A DNA stretch of 40,239 nt from contig JBCDLI010000020.1 of the NCBI GenBank assembly GCA_038745535.1, positions 1 to 40,239 of the forward strand, in the 5' to 3' direction. Below the pieces are notes generated by a model. It worked only from the letters and a program-made list of their open reading frames with translations, did no database searches and was not told the DNA's origin. This stretch comes from JBCDLI01 sp038745535 (lineage in GTDB: Bacteria > Pseudomonadota > Alphaproteobacteria > Rhizobiales > Rhizobiaceae). Within the stretch, counting starts at the first letter, position 1. Each line of letters begins with the position of its first letter. The translations under genes were made by a program, and so were the position numbers. This document shows, in pieces, positions 24,263-32,413 of the stretch.

Positions 24263-24576
24263 TGGTCAACCTGCATCGCGGTGAGATTTCTGCGAAACTC
24301 GGCGGCGCAGAGCGGCGAATGTGTTTGACACTTGGGGCGCTGGCTCAGCTCGAGGCCGAACTTCAAGTCGGCGATCTTCAGTCGCTCGCCGCCAGATTTT
24401 CCAATGGCCGCATTTCAGCAAAGGATATGGCCGCAATCATTCACGCTGGCCTATGCGGTGGCGGACACGACTTCACCCGAGATGAGGTCGAAGCGCTGCA
24501 CGCAGAAGGTGGTCTGCCCGCTTATGCCAACATCGTAACGCGGTTGCTCGAAGCCACCTTTGGAACCGCCGATTGA
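24259..24576 (+). CDS. GTA g10, GTA-gp10 tail assembly protein
   Basis: A 105-residue member of the GTA-gp10 family. It starts with N-L-H-R-G-E-I-S-A-K-L-G and the typical L-T-L-G-A-L-A-Q-L-E-A-E-L helix near 22-34. By analogy with phage tail chaperones encoded between tube and tape-measure genes, it should assist tail assembly. Two ATGs occur in tandem (24259 and 24262); the first overlaps the g9 stop. Confidence 0.85.
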   Translation: MMVNLHRGEISAKLGGAERRMCLTLGALAQLEAELQVGDLQSLAARFSNGRISAKDMAAIIHAGLCGGGHDFTRDEVEALHAEGGLPAYANIVTRLLEATFGTAD

Positions 24577-24577
24577 G

Positions 24578-24802
24578 ATGGGCGATGAACGCGATACCAA
24601 ATCCAACATGCCGTGGAACACGCTCATGGCGTTCGGTTTCGGAAAATTAGGACTGTCATCGCGTGAATTCTGGTCGCTGACCCCGCGTGAAATCAACGCC
24701 GCGCTGACATGGCACCTCGGCATGATCAGCCAGGCTTCCGCGATCCGCACAGAAGACTTGGAAACGCTCATGGGGCGATATCCAGACAAGGATAATGAAT
24801 GA
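24578..24802 (+). CDS. GTA g10.1, phage tail assembly chaperone-like protein
   Basis: A 74-residue protein in the position of g10.1, with the family phrase L-S-S-R-E-F-W-S-L-T-P-R-E-I-N near residues 26-40. It would cover the tape-measure protein during tail assembly. In many phages this part is made by a frameshift from g10; here the start is one base after the g10 stop, so a separate start or coupling is more likely. ATG 24578 is preferred; TTG 24560 and ATG 24608 are in-frame alternatives. Confidence 0.78.
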   Translation: MGDERDTKSNMPWNTLMAFGFGKLGLSSREFWSLTPREINAALTWHLGMISQASAIRTEDLETLMGRYPDKDNE

Positions 24803-25359
24803 ACAACGAAGAATTATCTGTCGCTATAACTGCCGATACCACAGCTTTCTCGGATGCCTTAGATCAACTTGAAAAGCGCGCTTCCAAGTTTGGTGACACG
24901 CTCTCCGGTTCGCTCAAAAGTGCGATTTCATCCGGCAGATCGCTGGAAGATGTACTGCGTGGCCTTGCATCCAGCATGGCGAGTTCCCTGTTCGATGCGG
25001 GCACGCAGCCGCTGACCTCCATGCTGAATAATGTCGGCTCCTCTATCTTCTCAAGCTTGGGCTCTGTGATGCCGTTTGCCAAAGGCGGCCTGTTTCAGGC
25101 GGGATCGGTGGTTTCTGCGCCCACCTACTTTCCGACCGCTGGAAAGATGGGGATGATGGGGGAGGCAGGACCCGAGGCAATTGTGCCGCTGACACGTGGG
25201 TCCGATGGACGCCTTGGCTTAAACACGGGTCAGGCCACTTCAGCGCCGACAGTCAACATCACCATTCAAACACCGGACCCGGCTGCCTTTAAGCAATCAG
25301 AAACGCAAATTACCGGTGCTCTGGCGCGTGCGGTGATGCGTGGACAGCGCACGAATTAA
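24799..25359 (+). CDS. GTA g11, short tape-measure protein
   Basis: The tape measure sets tail length and is ejected ahead of the DNA. At 186 residues it is very short for a tape measure, as in other GTAs (RcGTA g11 is about 219). Residues about 15-70 are helical, followed by a Gly/Ser-rich part and the conserved A-K-G-G-L-F-Q-A-G-S and G-E-A-G-P-E-A-I-V-P-L-T-R-G blocks near 95-135, which mark the phage tape-measure C-terminal region. If fully helical it would span about 28 nm (186 x 0.15 nm), a rough upper guide. The start overlaps the g10.1 stop (ATGA). Confidence 0.85.
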   Translation: MNNEELSVAITADTTAFSDALDQLEKRASKFGDTLSGSLKSAISSGRSLEDVLRGLASSMASSLFDAGTQPLTSMLNNVGSSIFSSLGSVMPFAKGGLFQAGSVVSAPTYFPTAGKMGMMGEAGPEAIVPLTRGSDGRLGLNTGQATSAPTVNITIQTPDPAAFKQSETQITGALARAVMRGQRTN

Positions 25360-25363
25360 ACAG

Positions 25364-25969
25364 ATGCCAGACTTACCCGTTTTTCCCGCGCGCCTTTCCC
25401 ATGGTTGCGTGAGCAGTCTCGTCATGCCCGTTGAGGTGGTGACCCTTGCCTCCGGTCACGAGCGTCGAAATCGACGTGTCGCTGAAATGCGTCGGCGATA
25501 CACGCTTCCCGGCACGACGCGCCCAATTGAAGAGGCCCAGCTCCTAGCTTCATTCTTCAACTCCGTCGACGGTCAATCTCAGTCGTTTCAGTTTCGCGAT
25601 CCGATATGGAACACCACGGCGACCGTTGGGCAGTCCATGTCCATGCTGGATATCACGCTCGGCACAGGAGACGGATCAACGTCCATTTTTCCTTGGCCAA
25701 CCGAGGGTGAGTTTAGGCGTGTGTTACCCGAAATCGCCACGCTGGAGATCGCAGTGGATGGCAATCTCACGGCACCGTCCGCTGTTATTTGGAACGTCGA
25801 GCAACGCCAATTGGAATTCACCGATCCGCCTGCAAACGGCGCTCTCGTCACATGCGGTTGCGCATTTCGCGTCCAGGTTCGCTTCGGAACCGATGCGTTG
25901 AGTATTTCCACCACGCACAATGGTGCAGCAATGCATGAAGATGTCATTTTGCAGGAGGTTTTCGAATGA
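25364..25969 (+). CDS. GTA g12, distal tail protein (DUF2460)
   Basis: The distal tail protein forms the ring between tube and tip. The 201 residues match DUF2460: F-P-A-R-L-S-H-G near the N-terminus, F-Q-F-R-D-P near 70, a glycine-rich L-G-T-G-D-G-S-T centre, and an A-M-H-E-D-V-I-L-Q-E end. I chose ATG 25364, four bases after the g11 stop; a longer frame from 25340 would overlap g11. The stop overlaps g13 by four bases. Confidence 0.88.
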   Translation: MPDLPVFPARLSHGCVSSLVMPVEVVTLASGHERRNRRVAEMRRRYTLPGTTRPIEEAQLLASFFNSVDGQSQSFQFRDPIWNTTATVGQSMSMLDITLGTGDGSTSIFPWPTEGEFRRVLPEIATLEIAVDGNLTAPSAVIWNVEQRQLEFTDPPANGALVTCGCAFRVQVRFGTDALSISTTHNGAAMHEDVILQEVFE

Positions 25970-26850
25970 GAAAAGTCTCCGACGCGATGAAGACCTCGCT
26001 CAAAAAATCACCCTCGACACTTTGCAATTGCTGGATTGTCGTACGGACGGACGGCGAAGTCCTCGGCTTCACCGAACATGATCGCGAGCTTATTGTAGCT
26101 GGAGAAGTCTGTGAGCCGTCGACAGGGTTCAATGCGAGTACGACAGAAGAATCGTCAGGGCTTGCCGGTGACAGTTCCGATGTGCTCGGCGCATTAAGTT
26201 CTGATCGAATAGCGGAGCGGGATCTTTTAAATGGTTTCTATGATGGCGCGCGCATAGAGCGCTATCTTGTAGACTGGGCTGAAGCCGATACGAGTATGCT
26301 CTTGTCTCGAGCAATCCTCGGTGAGGTGACAATTGAGAACGGGAGCTTCAGTGCTGAACTACGCTCGGTCTCAAGCTTACTTGATCGAAGCACGACGCGA
26401 TACTTCTCGCGCATGTGCGACGCCAATCTGGGTGACGAGAGATGCGGCGTCGACATGTCGGTTGCAGGCCGACGAGCGAGTGCAACCATCGTTGCTCACG
26501 GCGCACATCACATCGACATTGACGTTGTAACGAGACGACCAATCCTCGATTTCAACCCCGGTCGCTTGAAGCTGGATGATGGATCTGATCGACGTTTCCA
26601 GATCGCGTCTTTGCAAGAGATTAAACCGGGTCGATGGCGCATTGAGGTTCATGCCCGAGTGGGAAAAAGCATCCCAGCAGGTGCAAATTGCTCAGTTGAG
26701 ATCGGCTGCGACAAGCTCTTTTCCACTTGCTGCAACACTTTCAATAACGCCGCCGCATTTCGGGGCTTTCCGCACATTCCTGGCTCAAACAAAGCGCTTG
26801 GTTATCCAGAGGAAGACGGCGTATTTGACGGCGGTCCACTGGTGCCATGA
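25966..26850 (+). CDS. GTA g13, tail hub protein (DUF2163)
   Basis: The hub protein lies at the tail tip. The 294 residues have an N-terminal DUF2163 domain (about 10-165) and the C-terminal BR0599-like domain (about 185-270), ending in F-R-G-F-P-H-I-P-G. Cysteines cluster at M-C-D-A-N-L-G-D-E-R-C-G-V and at G-C-D-K-L-F-S-T-C-C. In the RcGTA structure the corresponding protein was reported to hold an iron-sulfur cluster, so these residues are candidates for the same role. The gene is coupled to g12 and g14. Confidence 0.88.
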   Translation: MRKVSDAMKTSLKKSPSTLCNCWIVVRTDGEVLGFTEHDRELIVAGEVCEPSTGFNASTTEESSGLAGDSSDVLGALSSDRIAERDLLNGFYDGARIERYLVDWAEADTSMLLSRAILGEVTIENGSFSAELRSVSSLLDRSTTRYFSRMCDANLGDERCGVDMSVAGRRASATIVAHGAHHIDIDVVTRRPILDFNPGRLKLDDGSDRRFQIASLQEIKPGRWRIEVHARVGKSIPAGANCSVEIGCDKLFSTCCNTFNNAAAFRGFPHIPGSNKALGYPEEDGVFDGGPLVP

Positions 26851-27284
26851 GTGATGAAAATACCCGCAATCAAGCGCTTGGTGAAGCACGACGCTGGATT
26901 GGTACGCCCTATCGCCATCAAGCGAGCAAGCTCGGTGTCGGTTGCGACTGTCTCGGCCTCGTCCGTGGTATCTGGCGAGAGCTTTACGGCGCCGATCCTG
27001 CTGAAGGTCTAGCCTACTCTAAAGACTGGTCGCTCACCCAAGGCAAAGAGAATCTACTTGTCAACGCGCGCGTGCAGTGCATTGAAATTACGATAGAAGA
27101 CGCGATGCCCGGCGATCTATTGATTTTCCGCTGGACGGCAAATGCAGTCTGTCGACACCTCGCTATCAAAGCGACCGAAACAACAATTATTCATGCGTTT
27201 GAGCGCCATGCGGTGATGGAGAACTCCCTCGTGCCATCATGGCGTCGCCGCATCGCCGCCGCCTTTAAATTTCCTCCCCAATAG
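26847..27284 (+). CDS. GTA g14, NlpC/P60 cell-wall peptidase
   Basis: This peptidase opens the recipient cell wall during DNA delivery. The 145 residues form an NlpC/P60 domain with catalytic Cys35 in G-C-D-C-L-G-L and His104 in C-R-H-L-A-I; H116 is a likely third residue. The start R-R-W-I-G-T-P-Y-R-H-Q-A-S is typical of the phage/GTA subfamily. There is no signal peptide, as expected for a particle-borne enzyme. The gene overlaps g13 by four bases. Confidence 0.9.
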   Translation: MSDENTRNQALGEARRWIGTPYRHQASKLGVGCDCLGLVRGIWRELYGADPAEGLAYSKDWSLTQGKENLLVNARVQCIEITIEDAMPGDLLIFRWTANAVCRHLAIKATETTIIHAFERHAVMENSLVPSWRRRIAAAFKFPPQ

Positions 27285-27302
27285 CCGAACGGATATCACT
27301 CC

Positions 27303-30300
27303 ATGGCAACAATTGCGCTGCGTGCAGCGGGTACTTTCATTGGCTCATTTTTCGGCCCTGTGGGCGCTGCAATCGGCTCCGCTGTGGGCACCGCTGCGGG
27401 CTATGCAATCGACACGAGCCTCATCAATTCGCAAAAAGAAATTGAGGGTGCACGGCTTTCGAGATCGCAGCCGATGCTGGCCGATGAAGGCCATCCGATA
27501 CCTGAGGTTTATGGCCACTGCGAAGTTCCGGGTACGCTGATTTGGGGCACGAGGTTCCGCGAGAGGAAGTCGACGACACGAAGCGGCGGTAAAGCGTCGG
27601 GTCCCAAAACCACTACCTATTCCTATTCCTGCAGCTTCGCGATTGCTGTGGCGCTCAACCCGGTATCAATGATCAAACGTATCTGGGTCGACGGGCGCGA
27701 ACTTGAACAGAAAAAAGTTCGCTTGCGGAAATATCTTGGCGGCGCGGGGCAGGCTCCTGACCCGCTGATCGAAGCGAAGCAGGGCTTCTCCAAGGCTCCC
27801 GCTTATCGTGATATTGCGTACGTGGTTTTCGAGGATTTCCAGCTTGAAGATTACGGCAATCGCATTCCGCAATTTCGGTTCGAGGTCGTTAACAGTTTTG
27901 GTCGGCTAGAAAAAGATGTGCGGGCGGTTTGTTTAATCCCCGGCGCAACGGAATACGGCTATTCGCCTACCGAGGTCACGAAGAACATTCGCCGTGGTCG
28001 TCGTCAGACTACCAATCGCCATGTTACCTACGCCGAAAGTGACTTTGAGGCGTCTTTGGATGAGCTTCAGGCGACCTGTCCAAATCTAAAAGCGGTCTCG
28101 CTGGTGGTCCCGTGGTTTGGCGATGATCTCCGAGCTGGCCACTGCCAGATTATGCCCGCTGTGGTGGAGACCGGGTCTTTCTCGTCGGCATGGCGGGTGG
28201 GCAACCTCACACGATACTCTGCAAACGTTCGGATGGTGTCGCGGACCAGTGGCACCTCAAACTACGGCGGGACGCCGTCGGATCGAAGCGTGATTGATGC
28301 GATCATTGATCTAAAGGCTCGGGGCCTACAGGTGACGCTCAATCCATTCGTTATGATGGATATCCCCGTCGGTAACGGTCTCTCCGATCCATGGGGCGAT
28401 GCCGAACAGGCACCCCATCCGTGGCGTGGACGCATCACCTGTTTTCCCTCAAGTACGGACCGTACTCAAAGCGCCCGGAACCAGGTCGAGAGTTTCCTTG
28501 GTATTTCGGCAGCGGATGATTTTTCAATCGCTGGCGGCACCGTTACAAACAGCTCCAGCGAATACTCGTATCGCCGTTTCATCCTTCATCTTGCCCATCT
28601 GGCAGTGGCGGCAGGTGGCGTGGATCGCTTTTTGATTGGCAGTGAGCTGCGTTCCCTCACGCGAATCCGAGACCACAATGATGCTTTTCCGTTTGTTGAT
28701 GGCCTCATTGCCTTGGCCTCTGATGCTAAAGGCGTTTTGGGCGCCGATACGAAAATTTCCTACGGTGCGGACTGGAGCGAGTATTTCGGGTATCAGCCGA
28801 CGGACGGGTCTGGTGACGTTTATTACAATCTAGATCCGCTATGGTCCCATCCGGCAATCCATGCGGTCGGGATCGACAATTATATGCCACTCGCCGATGA
28901 GCGCTCTGACGATGCACCCGAGGCGATCCTGATTGACCAGACTGGAGACAACACGACCCGTTTTGATCGTTTCGTTGAAAGCGTGCGCTCAGGGGAGGGG
29001 TTTGATTGGTACTATGCTTCTCAAGCGGATCGCGAGGCCAAAAACCAGCACCCAATCACCGACGGCGCTCACCAAAAGCCTTGGGTCTTTCGGTACAAGG
29101 ATTTTGCTTCCTGGTGGCAAAACCCGCATTTTGAACGACGTGGCGGTGTAGAACTTCCGACGCAGACGGCTTGGGTTCCGTCCTCAAAACCAATTTGGTT
29201 CACCGAGGTTGGGTGTTCCGCAGTTGACGCTGGTGCCAATCAGCCAAACGTCTTTGTGGACCCGAAGTCATCAGAGAGCTTCTTCCCCTATTTTTCGCGA
29301 CAATCGCGTGATGACGAAGTGCAGCGTCTTTATCTAGAGGCCGTGCTACGAGCGATTAGCGAAGACACAGAGTTCAATCCACCGACCTTAGACGGCCACT
29401 CGCGCATGCTAAACGCGGATGATGCGTATCTGTGGGCTTGGGATGCCCGACCCTATCCCGCGTTTCCGCTGAGAAAAGATGTATGGGCCGACGGTCAAAA
29501 CTGGGCGACCGGTCACTGGTTAAACGGACGTCTTGGCACTGCCCCAATCGCAGAACTTTGCGCATCCGCTGCAGAGCGGGCCGGTGTCAAAATCTCTACC
29601 GAACCGGGCACCGGCCCAATCGTTCAAGGTGCTGCATTCTTGAGCGATGGCACAGTTCGCGACAGGATTTCGCACGTGGCTGAAACATCTCTTCTGACCT
29701 TAAACGACGACTGGTCTGATTTCGACAAACCACTTGTAGTTTCTGACACTTCTGAGACGCATTCCGTTTCGTTACTGCGTTCAGGAACGGTCGCTGTTGA
29801 TGGCGCTTCTCAGACGTCGATTCTTCGCCAGCAGCAATCGGACATTCCCCGCCGGGTCGTCATCAAACACACAGATGTGATGCAGGAGTACCGATTAATC
29901 TCAACTTCAACCGACGGAGAGACGCGTGCCGAGAAGACCTGGGCCATCGACACCGCCATGCTCCTGAATGAGGATCAAGGACGCTTTTTCGGAGATCAAA
30001 TACTCCGAGCATTGCAAAGCGAAGATCAAACACTGAACCTTGAATTACCGCTGGAGTATAGCAGCCTGTCCACGGGCGATCTCATCGCATTTTCAGAAGA
30101 TTCAAATTCTGAAGTGTGGCGCATCAACCGATTGGAAATTGGCGAAAAAATTAAGGTCAGTGCGACAAGCTTCCGGCGACGAACGGGTAGTAGGGCGTCG
30201 TCTATTATGCTCCCTACCGCACCAGCTGCATCAAGTGAAAATCTATCACCGGGGCATCCGGTTTTTCTGGATTTGCCGATGTTTGGCAATGTTGAACCGA

Positions 30301-31172
30301 TAGAGCAAGCGCGCGTGTGTTTCGCCGGTGGATCGGGTTTTCGCTATGCACTGTATCGTTCTGATGGCGGGGAACTGACGTTTAAGACTGTAGCGCAGGC
30401 TGCGGCTACCACGGGAATTCTGGCGTCTGTGTTACCGTCTTCGTCAGCGAGCGGACGGTGCTTGCCGACTGCTTTGATAGACGTTCAGCTTGAACATGGC
30501 GAACTGTCCTCGGTATCGCCGGCAAGTCTTCTTGATGGTGCAAATCTTTCAGCTATTCGGACTTTCGACGGTGAAATTGAGATCATTCAGTTTCAAGATG
30601 CCGAAGAAATTGCACCAGATTTTTGGCGCCTTTCTGGTCTGTTGCGAGGGCAGGGTGGTACAGAGAATGCCATGTATTCCGGCGCTCCGATGGGCGCAGA
30701 CTTTGTTTTACTAGATGAGTTCGTGGTGCCGGCAGGTGCCGCCACAGCAAATTTTGGACAAACAATGTCATGGCTTCACGGGCCGTCTGGCTACGACGCA
30801 GAATCGGAGTATTTCGAAACCGTCGAGAACCAGTTTGCCGGGCGAGCTTTTTTGCCGTTTGCGCCAGTACATCTCACACACAAGACTGACGCCAATGCTC
30901 TCCATCTGACTTGGGTCCGCCGAACGCGGGTCGATGGCGATAGTTGGCTAGGTGTCGAAGTCCCGCTTGGAGAAGAGCGTGAAGCCTACCGCATAGTGGT
31001 TAGCGATACGCTTGGCTTCGTGCGTGAGTTCGATACCGAGACGCCGTCTCTGCGCATACCTTACGACCAACTTTCAACCTCAAACCCCACCATCACGGTG
31101 GAAATCAGACAGCTAAGTGCTGCGATCGGCTACGGCCTGCCGCTCACGGCGGAAATCTCACTTTCAAACTGA
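27303..31172 (+). CDS. GTA g15, tail-tip 'megatron' protein with GTA TIM-barrel domain
   Basis: The largest GTA protein (1289 residues) builds the tail-tip channel. A Gly/Ala-rich hydrophobic stretch at about 10-40 begins it. A (beta/alpha)8-like GTA_TIM domain follows at about 430-740, with S-Y-G-A-D-W-S-E-Y near 486 and W-F-T-E635-V-G-C, where E635 sits where a glycosidase acid would be. A Phage-tail_3-type region spans about 790-950 and a long beta-rich C-terminal part goes to the end. Glycosidase activity has not been shown for this family as far as I know. The frame is intact, with no stop or frameshift. Confidence 0.92.
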   Translation: MATIALRAAGTFIGSFFGPVGAAIGSAVGTAAGYAIDTSLINSQKEIEGARLSRSQPMLADEGHPIPEVYGHCEVPGTLIWGTRFRERKSTTRSGGKASGPKTTTYSYSCSFAIAVALNPVSMIKRIWVDGRELEQKKVRLRKYLGGAGQAPDPLIEAKQGFSKAPAYRDIAYVVFEDFQLEDYGNRIPQFRFEVVNSFGRLEKDVRAVCLIPGATEYGYSPTEVTKNIRRGRRQTTNRHVTYAESDFEASLDELQATCPNLKAVSLVVPWFGDDLRAGHCQIMPAVVETGSFSSAWRVGNLTRYSANVRMVSRTSGTSNYGGTPSDRSVIDAIIDLKARGLQVTLNPFVMMDIPVGNGLSDPWGDAEQAPHPWRGRITCFPSSTDRTQSARNQVESFLGISAADDFSIAGGTVTNSSSEYSYRRFILHLAHLAVAAGGVDRFLIGSELRSLTRIRDHNDAFPFVDGLIALASDAKGVLGADTKISYGADWSEYFGYQPTDGSGDVYYNLDPLWSHPAIHAVGIDNYMPLADERSDDAPEAILIDQTGDNTTRFDRFVESVRSGEGFDWYYASQADREAKNQHPITDGAHQKPWVFRYKDFASWWQNPHFERRGGVELPTQTAWVPSSKPIWFTEVGCSAVDAGANQPNVFVDPKSSESFFPYFSRQSRDDEVQRLYLEAVLRAISEDTEFNPPTLDGHSRMLNADDAYLWAWDARPYPAFPLRKDVWADGQNWATGHWLNGRLGTAPIAELCASAAERAGVKISTEPGTGPIVQGAAFLSDGTVRDRISHVAETSLLTLNDDWSDFDKPLVVSDTSETHSVSLLRSGTVAVDGASQTSILRQQQSDIPRRVVIKHTDVMQEYRLISTSTDGETRAEKTWAIDTAMLLNEDQGRFFGDQILRALQSEDQTLNLELPLEYSSLSTGDLIAFSEDSNSEVWRINRLEIGEKIKVSATSFRRRTGSRASSIMLPTAPAASSENLSPGHPVFLDLPMFGNVEPIEQARVCFAGGSGFRYALYRSDGGELTFKTVAQAAATTGILASVLPSSSASGRCLPTALIDVQLEHGELSSVSPASLLDGANLSAIRTFDGEIEIIQFQDAEEIAPDFWRLSGLLRGQGGTENAMYSGAPMGADFVLLDEFVVPAGAATANFGQTMSWLHGPSGYDAESEYFETVENQFAGRAFLPFAPVHLTHKTDANALHLTWVRRTRVDGDSWLGVEVPLGEEREAYRIVVSDTLGFVREFDTETPSLRIPYDQLSTSNPTITVEIRQLSAAIGYGLPLTAEISLSN

Positions 31173-31191
31173 AATAGCGAAGGACCATGAT

Positions 31192-31398
31192 ATGACTGAC
31201 TCAAAACCTTGGTATTTGTCCCGAACAATCTGGGCGTCTCTCGTCTCAATAGCTGCAAGCCTCGCGGCTTTCTTTGGCATAGAGACAGATGAAACCACGC
31301 GCGCGGCGATCACCGACACGCTCATGCAAATGCTCGCTGCGGTGGCAGGAATTGCCGCAATCTTTGGCCGTATTTCCGCTCGCTCCACTATAAACTGA
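31192..31398 (+). CDS. Holin-like small membrane protein
   Basis: A 68-residue protein starts 19 bases after g15, with AAGGA about seven bases ahead of the ATG. It opens with K-P-W-Y-L-S-R-T-I-W, then a hydrophobic helix (about 13-28), a short polar turn with T-D-E-T-T-R-A, a second helix (about 41-58), and a basic I-S-A-R-S-T end. This two-helix layout with P-W-Y-x-S-x-T-I-W is typical of small phage holin-like proteins. It could make the membrane pore for GTA release; g14 is a tail protein, so a separate endolysin would be expected elsewhere. Confidence 0.6.
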   Translation: MTDSKPWYLSRTIWASLVSIAASLAAFFGIETDETTRAAITDTLMQMLAAVAGIAAIFGRISARSTIN

Positions 31399-31448
31399 GG
31401 CAGCGACATTCAGTTGGCATTCATTTTCCATGGGATAAAGATGCCAGC

Positions 31449-31715
31449 ATGAAAACGACACAGAACATATTGGCGATCGCTGCTCTAGGTGTGATGGCGG
31501 CGATTGCGCCAAGGATAGCTATGGCAGAGAGCTATGAACTCGCGCAGGACAGATGCCAGGTCATCGGCCAGCAGCTGGCACAAGAACGCGGTGCCCAATT
31601 GCTTGCGGCCAGCCAAACAAATGCGGGCACTCGTGCTGCTTGCGAAGTTGTTCTGTTAACTCAGAGCCGCGATGGCGGTCGCCCCCGCCGAGAAGTTGTC
31701 GTCGTGCCCCAGTGA
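31449..31715 (+). CDS. Small secreted protein with a cysteine pair
   Basis: An 88-residue protein with a clear signal peptide (cleavage likely after A-M-A at about residue 26). The mature part of about 62 residues has two cysteines (C36 and C65) that could form a disulfide, and ends R-R-E-V-V-V-V-P-Q. I do not recognise the family. It lies 35 bases upstream of the FeuP-like regulator on the same strand and may be co-transcribed; small periplasmic proteins before two-component genes sometimes tune the kinase. That last point is inference. Confidence 0.65.
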   Translation: MKTTQNILAIAALGVMAAIAPRIAMAESYELAQDRCQVIGQQLAQERGAQLLAASQTNAGTRAACEVVLLTQSRDGGRPRREVVVVPQ

Positions 31716-31750
31716 GGCTATGCAAATGAGAGAGCTCTTGAGGTTTGCCG

Positions 31751-32413
31751 ATGCGTGTCTTGGTTGTCGAAGACGATAATGATTTAAACAAACAGCTTAA
31801 ATCCGCGCTTGAACAGGCAGGCTATGTGGTCGACACCGCTGCTGACGGCGAAGAGGGTCACTTCCTTGGTGAAACTGAGCCCTATGACTGCATTGTTCTC
31901 GATCTCGGCCTTCCGCAGCTTGATGGTGTCAGCGTGTTGACGCGTTGGCGTGAGGACAAAATATCAACGCCAGTCCTTATTCTCACTGCGCGTGATCGTT
32001 GGAGTGACAAAGTCTCTGCAATTGATGCGGGCGCCGACGACTACGTGACGAAGCCATTTCACCTAGAAGAGGTGTTGGCGCGGGTGAGGGCTCTCATTCG
32101 GCGCAGCGCAGGTCATGCGTCAAGCGACATAACCGTTGGACCTCTGGTGGTGGACACGAAGGGCGCCCGAGCGCTGGTGGATGGCGTTTCAATTTCCCTC
32201 ACATCACACGAATTCAGGCTTCTTTCCTACCTCGCCCATCACGCGGGCAAAGTAGTCTCGCGCACGGAATTGATTGAGCACATCTACGATCAGGACTTCG
32301 ACAAGGACTCAAATACAATCGAGGTGTTCGTTGGTCGATTACGCAAGAAAATAGGTGTGGATGTGATCCACACGGTGCGGGGCCTCGGCTACAAGCTTGA
32401 TGCAACTGCCTAG
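31751..32413 (+). CDS. feuP: OmpR-family response regulator, FeuP/PhoP-like
   Basis: A 220-residue regulator with a receiver domain (about 1-115) and a winged-helix DNA-binding domain (about 125-218). Acidic pocket residues D8 and D9, phosphoacceptor D51 in V-L-D-L-G-L-P, T79 and K101 are all present. The recognition region ends V-F-V-G-R-L-R-K-K-I, then H-T-V-R-G-L-G-Y-K-L. In rhizobia and Brucella FeuPQ controls envelope functions such as cyclic glucan export; I assign the symbol from sequence style and the kinase/ccm neighbourhood. I chose ATG 31751, with TTGAGG ahead; TTG 31745 is less likely. It overlaps the kinase gene by 14 bases. Confidence 0.8.
   Translation: MRVLVVEDDNDLNKQLKSALEQAGYVVDTAADGEEGHFLGETEPYDCIVLDLGLPQLDGVSVLTRWREDKISTPVLILTARDRWSDKVSAIDAGADDYVTKPFHLEEVLARVRALIRRSAGHASSDITVGPLVVDTKGARALVDGVSISLTSHEFRLLSYLAHHAGKVVSRTELIEHIYDQDFDKDSNTIEVFVGRLRKKIGVDVIHTVRGLGYKLDATA

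Noticed and set aside
17097..31172. The cluster as an inducible prophage
   Set aside because: No integrase, repressor, replication genes, attachment repeats or flanking tRNA are visible, and gene content and order match GTAs.
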